NCBI GenBank assembly: GCA_033852115.1
Contig: JAWSVE010000008.1
Coordinates: forward strand, 124,001 to 188,000
Source: JAWSVE01 sp033852115
GTDB lineage: Bacteria; Pseudomonadota; Gammaproteobacteria; Pseudomonadales; Cellvibrionaceae
DNA: 64,000 nt
Reading direction: 5' to 3'
Below are positions 26,749 through 35,391 of this stretch, in pieces. The position numbers and the translations under genes were made by a program. How positions within the stretch are numbered: the first letter of the stretch is position 1; the number at the start of each line of letters is the position of its first letter. The notes under the pieces were generated by a model, which was given only the letters and a program-made list of their open reading frames with translations, had not been told where the DNA came from and searched no databases.

Positions 26749-28326
26749 ATGGATTCGTCACGATTTGTTAGTACTGGATTTAGTGTCAATAGTCGCGGTG
26801 AGCTCATCGATCGGCAGTTTAATGCGTTGTGCCACATCGCGCAGATATTGTCACGCGTGACCGACATTGAAGAAACCTTAAAGCAAATACTAGGAATTAT
26901 TCATAATGAAGTTGGATTGCTCCATGGCATAGTGACGCTCACAGACCCAGAACACAGTATTTTACAAGTGGGTGCAATCTATTGTGATTCTGAATCTGTC
27001 ATCAAGGCTTCAAACTCCATACGCTATCAATCGGGTGAGGGAGTGGTCGGTAGGATTCTTCAACACAATCAATCGATCGTACTCGGCCGAGTGTCAGCAG
27101 AGCCACGTTTCCTAGACAAGCTATCTCTGTATGAAATGGAATTGCCATTTATTGGTGTGCCAATTCGCGACAATGACGGTTCTGCTATCGGAGTGCTCGC
27201 AGCGCAACCTGATGTACCGGCAGATGACTACCTCCCCGAGCGTACTGCGTTCTTAAAAGCTGTATCTGATTTACTGTCTCAAACAACCCGTTTACTCGTT
27301 AACGTTGAAAAAGGTCAAACACTCGCCAATGAACGTGATGAGTTGCGTCGCGAGGTGCGTGGACGTTACGGTTTTGAAAACATGGTTGTCGGAAATACCG
27401 ATAGCATGCGTCGCATATTTGACCAAGTTCGACGTGTTGCCAAGTGGGATAGTACGGTTTTGGTTCTCGGCGAATCAGGCACCGGTAAAGAGCTAATAGC
27501 CAGTGCTATTCATTACAATTCCCCGCGCGCACACAAGCGATTCGTCAAGCTTAATTGTGCCTCATTACCCGAAACGCTTTTAGAATCTGAATTATTTGGT
27601 CACGAAAAAGGTGCATTTACTAATGCAGTAAAACAACGCAAAGGGCGGTTTGAACAGGCCGACGGAGGCACATTATTTCTGGATGAAATTGGAGAAATAT
27701 CGCCTATGTTCCAGGCTAAACTGCTGCGAGTTTTGCAAGAAGGCGAAATAGAACGTATTGGTGGAGGCCAAACCATCAAAGTAAATGTACGAATTGTGGC
27801 CGCGACTAATAGAAACCTCGAAGAAGAGGTAGAGAAAGGCAAATTCCGAGAAGATTTATATTATCGGTTGAATGTAATGGCAATTCGGTTGCCACCTCTT
27901 CGCGAACGTATTGTTGATATACCCGAATTATCAACATTCTTAGTTGACAAAATATCAAAGGCGCAAGGGCGACCGTTGCGTATAACCGACAACGCTAATC
28001 GAGAATTGATGAGTTATGATTGGCCGGGTAATGTACGCGAACTAGAAAATTGTCTTGAGCGTGCAGCTATCATGAGCGAGGAAGGAGTGATCGACGCAGA
28101 CGTCATCAGCTTAAAAGGTACTCATCATGTGAGTGTGCAGCCGGTACAAAAGCCAATTCCGGCGGCGGATATTGATGATCCAGATCTAGACGAGAGAGAA
28201 CGACTCATAGCCGCTTTAGAGCAAGCGGGTTGGGTTCAAGCAAAAGCTGCTCGCCTGCTCGGGATGACACCAAGACAAATTGCTTATCGAATTCAAACTA
28301 TGAAAATTAACGTACGGAAGCTATGA
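26749..28326 (+). CDS. nifA: NifA, sigma-54-dependent nif activator
   Basis: A 525-residue enhancer-binding protein. The ATG at 26749 is preferred to a TTG two codons earlier. A GAF domain (about 30-190) precedes the AAA+ domain with GESGTGKE near residue 242 and LFLDEIGE near 312, then a Fis-type helix-turn-helix at 480-525. The sigma-54-contact loop reads GAFTNA, with Asn at residue 292 (AAT at 27622-27624) where NifA proteins normally have Gly. The linker before the helix-turn-helix lacks the Cys pair of oxygen-sensitive NifA, in line with NifL control. Confidence 0.94.
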   Translation: MDSSRFVSTGFSVNSRGELIDRQFNALCHIAQILSRVTDIEETLKQILGIIHNEVGLLHGIVTLTDPEHSILQVGAIYCDSESVIKASNSIRYQSGEGVVGRILQHNQSIVLGRVSAEPRFLDKLSLYEMELPFIGVPIRDNDGSAIGVLAAQPDVPADDYLPERTAFLKAVSDLLSQTTRLLVNVEKGQTLANERDELRREVRGRYGFENMVVGNTDSMRRIFDQVRRVAKWDSTVLVLGESGTGKELIASAIHYNSPRAHKRFVKLNCASLPETLLESELFGHEKGAFTNAVKQRKGRFEQADGGTLFLDEIGEISPMFQAKLLRVLQEGEIERIGGGQTIKVNVRIVAATNRNLEEEVEKGKFREDLYYRLNVMAIRLPPLRERIVDIPELSTFLVDKISKAQGRPLRITDNANRELMSYDWPGNVRELENCLERAAIMSEEGVIDADVISLKGTHHVSVQPVQKPIPAADIDDPDLDERERLIAALEQAGWVQAKAARLLGMTPRQIAYRIQTMKINVRKL

Positions 28327-28503
28327 CGTAATTTTTATACCTCGTTGATACTTAACGAGACATATCAACTCAATTCTAGACTCATGCAGTTTCTTAATAT
28401 TGCGCACCTTCTTTGGTACAAGGAGAGGTCGCGTAGGGCACGTGCTTGCTCAAAATTCATCAACTCGGCAAGCAAAGAGAGTAAAGAGGTAATGCTTACG
28501 AAG

Positions 28504-28519
28504 TGTCGACTAAAGAACA
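28504..28519. promoter_or_regulatory. NifA activator site upstream of nifB
   Basis: An exact TGT-N10-ACA lies 85 bases before the -24 element of the nifB promoter, in the 436-base gap between nifA and nifB. Confidence 0.72.
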
Positions 28520-28604
28520 ATTGCAAAAAATTGGCGTGTATTAAACCCCACAAAACGATCAATAACCATTGCTAAAAGTTAGATAAAACAACGAGTTACA
28601 GAAT

Positions 28605-28620
28605 GGGCATAGGCATTGCA
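28605..28620 (+). promoter_or_regulatory. Sigma-54 promoter of nifB
   Basis: GGGCAT, five bases, TTGCA with exact GG-N10-GC spacing. The -12 half matches perfectly and the -24 half differs from TGGCAC at two positions. The nifB start is about 143 bases downstream, leaving a leader of roughly 130 bases. Confidence 0.75.
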
Positions 28621-28762
28621 ACCACAATAGGTGAAAGCTAAATGAACGTTGTATGAAGACGCATGGTGGTGCGAATAGCGAGCGACTTACACCACTATAA
28701 AATTAAGTGTTCTTCATGTTACCCAACCAATCCCTAATAGGGAGCGAATAGGAGTTCTCGTT

Positions 28763-30283
28763 ATGGAGCTTACCGTTCTAGGACAAGAAGAAGCGACTGC
28801 AGTACCAGCCGAAGGTGGTGGATGTTCTACAGGATCGTGTGGCAGCACTGATGATCAGATGTCACATCTTTCCGACGAAATTAGAGAGAAAGTACAAAAT
28901 CACCCGTGTTATTCTGAAGACGCCCACCACTATTTTGCACGTATGCACGTCGCCGTGGCACCTGCGTGTAATATTCAATGTCACTACTGTAACCGAAAAT
29001 ACGATTGCTCGAACGAATCTCGGCCGGGTGTTGTGTCTGAACTTTTGACACCGGAAGAAGCCGTAATGAAAACTAAAGCTGTTGCGGCAACAATTCCTCA
29101 AATGACGGTGTTAGGAATAGCCGGTCCAGGCGATCCACTAGCAAATCCGGAGCGTACCTTTGAAACTTTTCGACGTCTCTCGGATGAGGCGCCAGACATC
29201 AAATTGTGCGTATCAACCAACGGTTTGGCTCTCCCAGATGCTGTGGACGAGTTGGCGAAACATAACATTGATCACGTCACTATAACGATCAACTGCGTCG
29301 ACCCAGAAGTTGGGGAAAAAATATATCCATGGATCTACTGGAATAACAAACGTATTCGCGGAAAACGAGCGGCGAAAATTCTGATTGATCAACAGCAAAA
29401 AGGCCTAGAAATGCTAGTTGAGCGTGGAATTTTAGTCAAAGTGAATTCCGTTATGATTCCCGGCGTCAATGATGAGCACCTAAAAGAAGTCAGCCGCATA
29501 GTAAAACAGAAAGGCGCATTCCTTCATAACGTTATGCCATTGATTGCTGAAGCGGAACATGGAACCTTTTACGGCATCATGGGACAACGCGGGCCTTCAG
29601 CTGAAGAATTGCAGGATTTGCAGGACGACTGTGCTGGTGACATGAATATGATGCGGCATTGCCGTCAGTGTCGTGCTGATGCAGTAGGGTTACTCGGTGA
29701 AGACCGAGGTGAAGAATTTACACTCGATAAAATCGCAGAGATGAATATTGACTACGATGCAGCAATGAAGACACGTAAAGTCGTTCACGATGGGATTCTT
29801 GAAGAGCTGGATGAAAAACGTGATAAAAAGGCGCGTCTTGCGGCCGTATCCGTACCCGCTCCGGAGGATATTATTAACCCGAATTATCGTCCTGTATTGG
29901 TTGCTGTAGCTACCAGTGGTGGTGGCTTAATAAATCAACATTTTGGTCATGCGACTGAATTCCTAATCTATGAAGCCTCCCCCACTGGCGTACGTTTTAT
30001 TAGCCACCGAAAAGTAGACCAGTATTGCATTGGTGGTGATACCTGCGGCGAAAAAGAATCAGCCCTCGATGGCAGTATCCGAGCACTTAAAGGTTGTGAA
30101 GCAGTGCTATGTTCGAAAATCGGTTACGAGCCTTGGTCTCTCCTAGAAGACGCCGGTATTGTACCAAATGGTGAGCATGCGATGGAGCCAATCGAGGAAG
30201 CTGTGTTAGCGGTGTATAAAGAAATGATCGCTGCTGGAAAACTCGAGGGTGAGGCACCCGTGGCGCAAGTGCAGGAAGCGTAG
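28763..30283 (+). CDS. nifB: NifB, FeMo-cofactor precursor (NifB-co) synthase
   Basis: A 506-residue radical SAM enzyme that fuses [4Fe-4S] units and inserts the central carbide to make NifB-co. The radical SAM cluster motif C-x3-C-x2-C is at residues 69-76, and extra Cys residues (CRQCRADAVG) follow near 295. The C-terminal part (about 380-480) is a NifX-type domain with NQHFGHATEFLIYE, so this is the two-domain form. The ATG at 28763 has AGGAG ten bases upstream. It leads the operon running to nafY. Confidence 0.95.
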   Translation: MELTVLGQEEATAVPAEGGGCSTGSCGSTDDQMSHLSDEIREKVQNHPCYSEDAHHYFARMHVAVAPACNIQCHYCNRKYDCSNESRPGVVSELLTPEEAVMKTKAVAATIPQMTVLGIAGPGDPLANPERTFETFRRLSDEAPDIKLCVSTNGLALPDAVDELAKHNIDHVTITINCVDPEVGEKIYPWIYWNNKRIRGKRAAKILIDQQQKGLEMLVERGILVKVNSVMIPGVNDEHLKEVSRIVKQKGAFLHNVMPLIAEAEHGTFYGIMGQRGPSAEELQDLQDDCAGDMNMMRHCRQCRADAVGLLGEDRGEEFTLDKIAEMNIDYDAAMKTRKVVHDGILEELDEKRDKKARLAAVSVPAPEDIINPNYRPVLVAVATSGGGLINQHFGHATEFLIYEASPTGVRFISHRKVDQYCIGGDTCGEKESALDGSIRALKGCEAVLCSKIGYEPWSLLEDAGIVPNGEHAMEPIEEAVLAVYKEMIAAGKLEGEAPVAQVQEA

Positions 30284-30378
30284 AGATGACCTTGTTGCAG
30301 CCTGGGAGCTTGTAGGCGGCTACTAGCATCCTTGGCTGCCTTTTTAATAGCATTTAACGACAGAATTGGGAGAAGAAC

Positions 30379-30657
30379 ATGGCATTATCCATTGTTGAAT
30401 CGTGTGTTAATTGCTGGGCTTGTTATGACGTCTGCCCAAGCAATGCAATTTATCAAAGCTCTCCCCATTTTAAAATTAACCCCAAAAAATGTACTGAGTG
30501 CGAAGACGATTATGCTCACCCTCAGTGCGCGAGTATTTGCCCAATTGAAGAAGCTATTCTCGATGCGAGTGGGGCACCCCTGAATGTATTGGGGTCGTTG
30601 ACCGGCATTCCACCAGAAATGATGGACGAGGCAATGGCTGAGATACAATCTCGATAA
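30379..30657 (+). CDS. fdxN: nif-associated 2[4Fe-4S] ferredoxin FdxN
   Basis: A 92-residue ferredoxin with Cys at residues 9, 12, 15 and 19 in the first cluster motif and C-x2-C-x8-C-x3-C in the second. This spacing is the FdxN type encoded after nifB. It is thought to supply electrons for NifB. It begins 95 bases after nifB with GGGAGAAG before the ATG. Confidence 0.9.
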   Translation: MALSIVESCVNCWACYDVCPSNAIYQSSPHFKINPKKCTECEDDYAHPQCASICPIEEAILDASGAPLNVLGSLTGIPPEMMDEAMAEIQSR

Positions 30658-30670
30658 AAAGGGGATTGCA

Positions 30671-31111
30671 TTGGAGACCATAATTTTTTACGAGAAACCG
30701 GGTTGTATTACCAATAGCAAACAAAAAAGTTTGCTAAGAAAGGCAGGCTACTCATTAAAAGTTGAAAATCTGCTGACCCATTCGTGGACAGTAGAAGAAT
30801 TACAGTCGTATATGCAAGGTTTAAGTGTGGGTGAATGGTTTAACCGAGCCGCTCCGAAAGTAAAAAGTGGCCGGGTTAACCCAGATATTATGACTGCCGA
30901 TGAAGCACTAGCGGCTTTATGCGATGCCCCGATATTAATTCGTCGCCCGCTGATCAGTTTTAATGGCAGAAAAATCGCGGGCTTTGATGAATATCGGTTG
31001 CGCGAGAGTATGAGCATCACGTTAACCGATAGTCGCCCGAGAGCTGGTACTGACCGAGACCTGGAGAGCTGTTCCAACAATCATGCACAAGCTGCGTGTG
31101 CGGTGGAGTAG
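30671..31111 (+). CDS. nifO: NifO, ArsC-fold nitrogenase-associated protein
   Basis: A 146-residue ArsC/Spx-like thioredoxin-fold protein. The start is a TTG at 30671, since no ATG precedes the first strand IIFYEKPGC; AAAGGGG lies upstream. The Cys at residue 9 and the RRPLISFNGRKIAGF segment are family marks. In A. vinelandii NifO affects partition of molybdenum between nitrogenase and nitrate reductase. It lies between fdxN and nifQ as expected. Confidence 0.88.
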   Translation: METIIFYEKPGCITNSKQKSLLRKAGYSLKVENLLTHSWTVEELQSYMQGLSVGEWFNRAAPKVKSGRVNPDIMTADEALAALCDAPILIRRPLISFNGRKIAGFDEYRLRESMSITLTDSRPRAGTDRDLESCSNNHAQAACAVE

Positions 31112-31117
31112 GCATCG

Positions 31118-31750
31118 ATGAAATCATTAGCAGCTATGTCCATAAATGAGGATAGTTCGCTAGAGCATCTAGATCTAGCGGCAAATCAAGCAAAGAATGA
31201 ACAACGCTGCGCGGATTTTTTCTACCAGTTACTGCTTGGACAGAGACGAGGCCATGGTTGTTTACCTAATTATCTAGGGTTATCCGAGGCAACGTTCAAC
31301 AAATTACTGTTGAAGCATTTTAGCCATTCTATTGATGTAGGTGCTTTTCTTACATTGACAGCTGATAGAAGCCTACCGATTTGGCGTAATGGCGAGATTC
31401 GTGAAGAACTAATGGAATTGAGAGCTGCAGAAATCGCAGATTTGGTGGGCCTGTTAACTGAGCACCGGGCAAGTAATAGTGAATGGGAGCATTACTTTGC
31501 AAAAATTGTTGCAGCAGGCTGTTTAGGTGGAGAACACCTTTGGAAGGACCTAGGTTTGGCGACACGCGCAGAACTGCGTGAATTGCTAACGCTGATGTTC
31601 CCCACGCTTGTCAGTAAAAATGTAAAAGATATGCGCTGGAAGCGATTTTTTTACAAGCAGTTATGTGAGCAGGAAGGCGGGTATGTTTGCCGCGCGCCAA
31701 CTTGCGAAGAGTGTTCGACCTATGACGAATGCTTTGGGCCTGAAGATTAA
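31118..31750 (+). CDS. nifQ: NifQ, molybdenum donor for FeMo-cofactor
   Basis: A 210-residue NifQ. The diagnostic C-terminal motif C-x4-C-x2-C-x5-C is complete near residues 190-206 and binds the [Mo-Fe3-S4] cluster that delivers molybdenum to the NifEN/NifH complex. It starts 6 bases after nifO. Confidence 0.92.
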   Translation: MKSLAAMSINEDSSLEHLDLAANQAKNEQRCADFFYQLLLGQRRGHGCLPNYLGLSEATFNKLLLKHFSHSIDVGAFLTLTADRSLPIWRNGEIREELMELRAAEIADLVGLLTEHRASNSEWEHYFAKIVAAGCLGGEHLWKDLGLATRAELRELLTLMFPTLVSKNVKDMRWKRFFYKQLCEQEGGYVCRAPTCEECSTYDECFGPED

Positions 31751-31798
31751 TTGACATCAATCTAGTAACGGCGATATCCGCGAGCGAGGAGAAGTCCA

Positions 31799-32593
31799 AT
31801 GAGTAAATGGCAAGTACTGAATATTGAAACTGCCGAGCGTATGATCGCGGAGCAAAATGTTATTGTGTTAGACATGCGTGATATTCGCTCCTATTCCATG
31901 GGGCATTATCCTACCGCACTACATTTAGATGACAGCAATTTACGGATGCTATTAAAGCATACCAACAAGTCGTTGCCGATAATTATCTACTGCTATCACG
32001 GTCACTCTAGTCGTGATATGGCTCAACTTTTCAGTGACTTTGGCTTTTCTTGCTGCTACAGCCTAGAAGGTGGATACGAAGCTTGGTTCCAAGCGCTTAA
32101 CCCTCCTATGAAAAAACTATCGCCTGAACTTACCAACTGGCTCACTAACGAAGGATTTAATCCCGAAAACCTAGACTCTCGATTAAGCAACAATGAAACG
32201 GCATTGATGGTGGCCGCACGTAAGGGGCTATATTGGGTGTGTAATCAATTAATTGATGCCGGTGCATCTGTGGACCTAAAAAATGCAGATGGTAACAATG
32301 CGCTATGGATGGCTTGTATGTTTGACGATTGCGAATTAGTTAAATTGTTCATCATGGCTGACATAGACGTGGATAACCAAAATGACAACGGTGCAACAGC
32401 GTTAATCTACGCTGCATCTAAAGGTAACCACGAAATGATCAATATGTTGATTAACTGCGGCGCAAACCCTAGCTTGACCACGCTCGATGGGTTCTCACCC
32501 TTAGATGTTGCTGGAGATTTGCCAACATTGCGTATGATTAAAAATTTCGTTACCAATATTCAAGAAGGTGTGATCTATCCCGTATCTGCGTGA
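31799..32593 (+). CDS. rhdN: Rhodanese-ankyrin protein RhdN
   Basis: A 264-residue two-domain protein. Residues 1-105 are a GlpE-type rhodanese with active Cys65 in CYHGHS; residues 120-245 hold three to four ankyrin repeats (for example DGNNALWMACMFDDCELV and NGATALIYAASKGNHEMI). A rhodanese between nifQ and a glutaredoxin gene matches rhdN of A. vinelandii. It may move sulfane sulfur for Fe-S or cofactor assembly, with ankyrins docking a partner; that is inference. Confidence 0.85.
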   Translation: MSKWQVLNIETAERMIAEQNVIVLDMRDIRSYSMGHYPTALHLDDSNLRMLLKHTNKSLPIIIYCYHGHSSRDMAQLFSDFGFSCCYSLEGGYEAWFQALNPPMKKLSPELTNWLTNEGFNPENLDSRLSNNETALMVAARKGLYWVCNQLIDAGASVDLKNADGNNALWMACMFDDCELVKLFIMADIDVDNQNDNGATALIYAASKGNHEMINMLINCGANPSLTTLDGFSPLDVAGDLPTLRMIKNFVTNIQEGVIYPVSA

Positions 32594-32615
32594 TATCCAC
32601 TGTGAGGAAAACATT

Positions 32616-32942
32616 ATGAGCACAGAAGAAATGATTCAGCAGCAATTGGCTAGCAACCCCGTTCTTATTTATATGAAGGGCTCGCCAGATGCACCAGAGT
32701 GCGGGTTTTCAGGCGCGGCAGTTGCGGCATTGAAAAAAACCGGCGCGCCTCTTGCTTACATCAACGTACTTCAAGCTCCATTTATTCGTGAGCGTCTTCC
32801 TAAAATTTCAGGGTGGCCAACATTCCCTCAGTTGTTTATCAAAGGCGAATTAGTTGGCGGCAGCGATATTATCTGTGCCATGGTGGATGATGGCTCATTG
32901 CAGCCTATGTTGGATGCAGCCGTAGAGAAAGAAGCATCGTAG
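32616..32942 (+). CDS. Monothiol CGFS glutaredoxin (Grx5nif-like)
   Basis: A 108-residue monothiol glutaredoxin with CGFS at residues 29-32, followed by the WPTFPQLFIKGELVGGSDI segment. These proteins carry or transfer [2Fe-2S] clusters. Position after rhdN matches grx5nif of A. vinelandii. The next gene is a BolA relative, the usual heterodimer partner of CGFS glutaredoxins. Confidence 0.9.
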   Translation: MSTEEMIQQQLASNPVLIYMKGSPDAPECGFSGAAVAALKKTGAPLAYINVLQAPFIRERLPKISGWPTFPQLFIKGELVGGSDIICAMVDDGSLQPMLDAAVEKEAS

Positions 32943-32983
32943 TTGATATTTTAATTACATATTTGTGTAATAGGGGTTGAATA

Positions 32984-33253
32984 ATGGAAGAAGCTGAAGT
33001 TGTCGAACGCATTCGCAAAGTAACACCCGATGCAGAAGAAATTAAGGTCGAAGGTGCTGACTGCAATTTTACAGCCGTTATCGTAAGCCCAAGCTTCGAA
33101 GGATTGAATTTACTTAAAAGGCAACAGTTAGTGCTAGCGGGATTTTCTGATTGTTTGGCAACTGGAGAGTTGCATGCGCTGACCATTAAAGCGTACACAC
33201 AATCTGAATGGCAGGCTTTTAATCAGTCTTCGCTAACGCAAATTTCTCTTTAA
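32984..33253 (+). CDS. BolA family protein
   Basis: An 89-residue BolA/IbaG-type protein. The central EGADCNFTAVIVSPSFEG segment and the helix with LNLLKRQQLV fit, followed by the short LHALTIKAYT strand. A Cys is at residue 26. BolA proteins form [2Fe-2S]-bridged complexes with monothiol glutaredoxins, and its gene follows one by 41 bases. It likely joins cluster transfer in the nif operon. Confidence 0.85.
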   Translation: MEEAEVVERIRKVTPDAEEIKVEGADCNFTAVIVSPSFEGLNLLKRQQLVLAGFSDCLATGELHALTIKAYTQSEWQAFNQSSLTQISL

Positions 33254-33320
33254 CCCTGATTTGCATAACTAGGTTAACGTAAGTCTTCAAATAGCTTAGT
33301 TGCATAGATAAGGCCAATGT

Positions 33321-34058
33321 ATGTCTGACAGCCCGAATTTAACTCGTGATGTGGCATTAAAGATTGCGTTAGCCGCGCGCATATTACCGGATATTGGTGT
33401 TGGCCAATTACTCGAAATATTACATCGTCGTATAGAAGGCGAATTGACCGAAGAAGCATTGAAAAATGTGACGGTAACAGACCTTAAAACGGGCTTTGCC
33501 AGTGTTGATGGTGAAGAAGACGGCGAAGACATCGGTATCGGTTTACCCGCATTGAAAGAAGCCGTCAGAATACTGTGGGGTGAAAATGATGAAGAAGATC
33601 TACCCGCAATCTCAAATGACCCTATTCCACTACCGAATTCAATACGCGTAGCGATTGCTTCCAATGGTGGCGACACGTTAAATGGGCACTTTGGTTCTTG
33701 CATTCGTTACTTAGTCTATGAAGTGAATACAGAAGCCTATCGCCTTGTTGATATTCGATCAGCGCTGGAAGCTGACTTTTCGGATGATCGTAATGCATTC
33801 CGCGCGGATCTGATTAAAGACTGCCAGGTGCTGTATGTCGTATCGGTTGGTGGCCCGGCAGCGGCCAAAGTCATTCGCGCAGGCGTTTACCCTATCAAAC
33901 AAATTGAAGGTGGTCAGGCTGGTGAGGTGTTAACAAAACTTCAATCGGTTATGGCAGGCACCCCGCCGCCTTGGTTGGCTAAAATTCTCGGGGCTGATGA
34001 GCAGGCACGAATCCGCTATCGTGGTGGAGAAGAGATGCAAGCAAACAATATTGCTTAG
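33321..34058 (+). CDS. nafY: NafY-type FeMo-cofactor binding protein
   Basis: A 245-residue protein with an N-terminal helical domain (about residues 1-95) that binds apodinitrogenase in NafY and a C-terminal NifX-type domain (about 108-225) with LNGHFGSCIRYLVYE; the His in this motif is the cofactor ligand in NafY. It resembles NifY (49183) over its whole length, including the TPPPWLAKI ending. Its place after BolA differs from A. vinelandii, where nafY is near rnf. NifY-paralogue naming is the main uncertainty. Confidence 0.82.
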   Translation: MSDSPNLTRDVALKIALAARILPDIGVGQLLEILHRRIEGELTEEALKNVTVTDLKTGFASVDGEEDGEDIGIGLPALKEAVRILWGENDEEDLPAISNDPIPLPNSIRVAIASNGGDTLNGHFGSCIRYLVYEVNTEAYRLVDIRSALEADFSDDRNAFRADLIKDCQVLYVVSVGGPAAAKVIRAGVYPIKQIEGGQAGEVLTKLQSVMAGTPPPWLAKILGADEQARIRYRGGEEMQANNIA

Positions 34059-34089
34059 TGTCCTTGAGAAAGACCAAAGACCATCGAGT

Positions 34090-34120
34090 AAAACCTAATT
34101 GAGATTTGATTAGGTTTTTT
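34090..34120. terminator. Rho-independent terminator after nafY
   Basis: A perfect 10-bp stem (34090-34099 with 34109-34118), a 9-base loop and six consecutive T residues at 34115-34120. An A-run on the left side lets it also terminate the minus-strand gene ending at 34125. Confidence 0.85.
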
Positions 34121-34124
34121 AAAG

Positions 34125-34547
34125 TTAGCTATCCAGCTTATATTCTCCGGCATCTATCATGCCTTCTAGAATTTCATACAAGCGGTGTGGTGAAATTAAG
34201 CAGCCTGGCGATTGTGCATCTGGCATAATTGACAGAGTAATATCGCAATCAATCAGCTCGCTCAGTGTATTGTAGAGGAAGTCTTCCAACGACTCGGCAG
34301 TGATACCCAGCTGTGTATTTGCTTTTTCTGCGTTATGTGCATCGGAAAAATCTTGTGCAAACTTTTCGTAGGGCCAAATAGGCATGATGTTGTCGTCGCC
34401 GTGATCTATGGTGACCCATTCACAGCCATCATCTAGCCCCCATATCTCTTCCGCTTCAAACACACGCGTTAAAAAATACTCGAGTTTTGCTGCCTCAGAC
34501 ATCATGGCTGCGGTTTTGTACTCGTTTTCGTAAGGCGAATATCGCAT
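34125..34547 (-). CDS. DUF2750-like protein
   Basis: A 140-residue acidic protein. The opening helix EAAKLEYFLTRVFEAEEIWGL, then VTIDHGDDNIMPIWPYEKFA, follows the DUF2750 pattern (an ‘E-x-VWGL’ helix and a later ‘PVWPH/Y-x-x-FA’ motif). Function is unknown. It lies 47 bases after the 34996 gene on the same strand, so it is likely under the same NifA-type promoter. Confidence 0.65.
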   Translation of the reverse strand: MRYSPYENEYKTAAMMSEAAKLEYFLTRVFEAEEIWGLDDGCEWVTIDHGDDNIMPIWPYEKFAQDFSDAHNAEKANTQLGITAESLEDFLYNTLSELIDCDITLSIMPDAQSPGCLISPHRLYEILEGMIDAGEYKLDS

Positions 34548-34594
34548 ATAAACCTTCTTAATATTTGAGGCTAATTAGATTGATCGTGCTACGT

Positions 34595-34996
34595 CTAATT
34601 AACACGGCTGAGACTATTGACGAACTGACTCCATTCGCTGCGATGGAAGGCGTAGTCATGCTCGCCAAAAAATTCGGCCGCATTGTCAACTACATCTTCC
34701 AACACCAAACGAACAAAATCGTTTGCTTTAGGCGAGTTGATCAAATCTTCTGGTACGGGCTTTTGGAAAAACAACGTGTTTTCGGTCGATTCAAACCCAC
34801 CCATACTCATGCCCGTAAAATTAGGCTTGTCTAATTTACCTGGGATCATGAAAGTAATATCAAGATTAGGGGCGCTTGGTACTAAACCATGTATAGAATG
34901 TAATTTAATTTTAGCCGCTAGGTTGGTAATCGCACTGGACATTGGACTATCGAGCGCTTCGCTGCTTGCAGATGTCAGGTTAATTTGTAGTGGCAT
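34595..34996 (-). CDS. Hypothetical protein from a NifA-type promoter
   Basis: A 133-residue protein I do not recognise. I use the ATG at 34996 because GAGAGGAAA lies ten bases upstream; a frame extended 42 residues further has no support and would swallow the promoter leader. No signal peptide, membrane helix or Cys is present; the C-terminal half is acidic and helical. A -24/-12 promoter at 35100-35115 on the minus strand faces it, which argues for a role in nitrogen fixation. Confidence 0.68.
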   Translation of the reverse strand: MPLQINLTSASSEALDSPMSSAITNLAAKIKLHSIHGLVPSAPNLDITFMIPGKLDKPNFTGMSMGGFESTENTLFFQKPVPEDLINSPKANDFVRLVLEDVVDNAAEFFGEHDYAFHRSEWSQFVNSLSRVN

Positions 34997-35099
34997 TACA
35001 CTTTCCTCTCTAAAAAAATGTTCTCTCCTAAGACAGTCCTTTCTCAAACACACTACCCGAATGTCATTAAGGTATATGTTCGCGCTATATATGCCTAAG

Positions 35100-35115
35100 T
35101 GCAAAAACTGAACCA
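35100..35115 (-). promoter_or_regulatory. Sigma-54 promoter of the 34996 gene
   Basis: On the minus strand: TGGTTC, five bases, TTGCA with exact GG-N10-GC spacing, about 104 bases before the ATG. Two TGT-N10-ACA sites lie 40-115 bases upstream and can also serve the divergent promoter at 35288. Confidence 0.72.
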
Positions 35116-35154
35116 AAAACAACCCCTGATTTATTAGGCTTCAACGTGCTTCAC

Positions 35155-35214
35155 TGTCGTATTTCAGACAAAGTGATTTCATGATCGAGCAATCGCTTTG
35201 TCAGCTATTTAACA
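35155..35214. promoter_or_regulatory. Two shared NifA activator sites
   Basis: Exact TGT-N10-ACA sequences are at 35155-35170 and 35199-35214, between divergent -24/-12 promoters. Distances to the rightward -24 element are about 118 and 74 bases; to the leftward one about 40 and 84. Confidence 0.75.
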
Positions 35215-35287
35215 AAATGTCGCATCAAAAAATTGTGGTGCCCCTTGTAAGTTGTTGTTTATACGACGAATCTAAAATTGTCGTGAT

Positions 35288-35303
35288 CGGCACGCAACTT
35301 GCC
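35288..35303 (+). promoter_or_regulatory. Sigma-54 promoter of the 35392 operon
   Basis: CGGCAC, five bases, TTGCC with exact GG-N10-GC spacing, about 90 bases before the proposed GTG start. It would drive a plus-strand run of nine genes with short gaps up to 41957. Confidence 0.75.
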
Positions 35304-35391
35304 ATACTCTCTACTAGTTAAGTCTATTAGCTAAACATCGACCCTGTGTCATCAACAGCAGTTATTGCGATCTAGAACTGGAGAGACCGTT

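Noticed and set aside
28341..28359. 6-bp hairpin after nifA as a terminator
   Set aside because: The stem is short and no T-run follows it.
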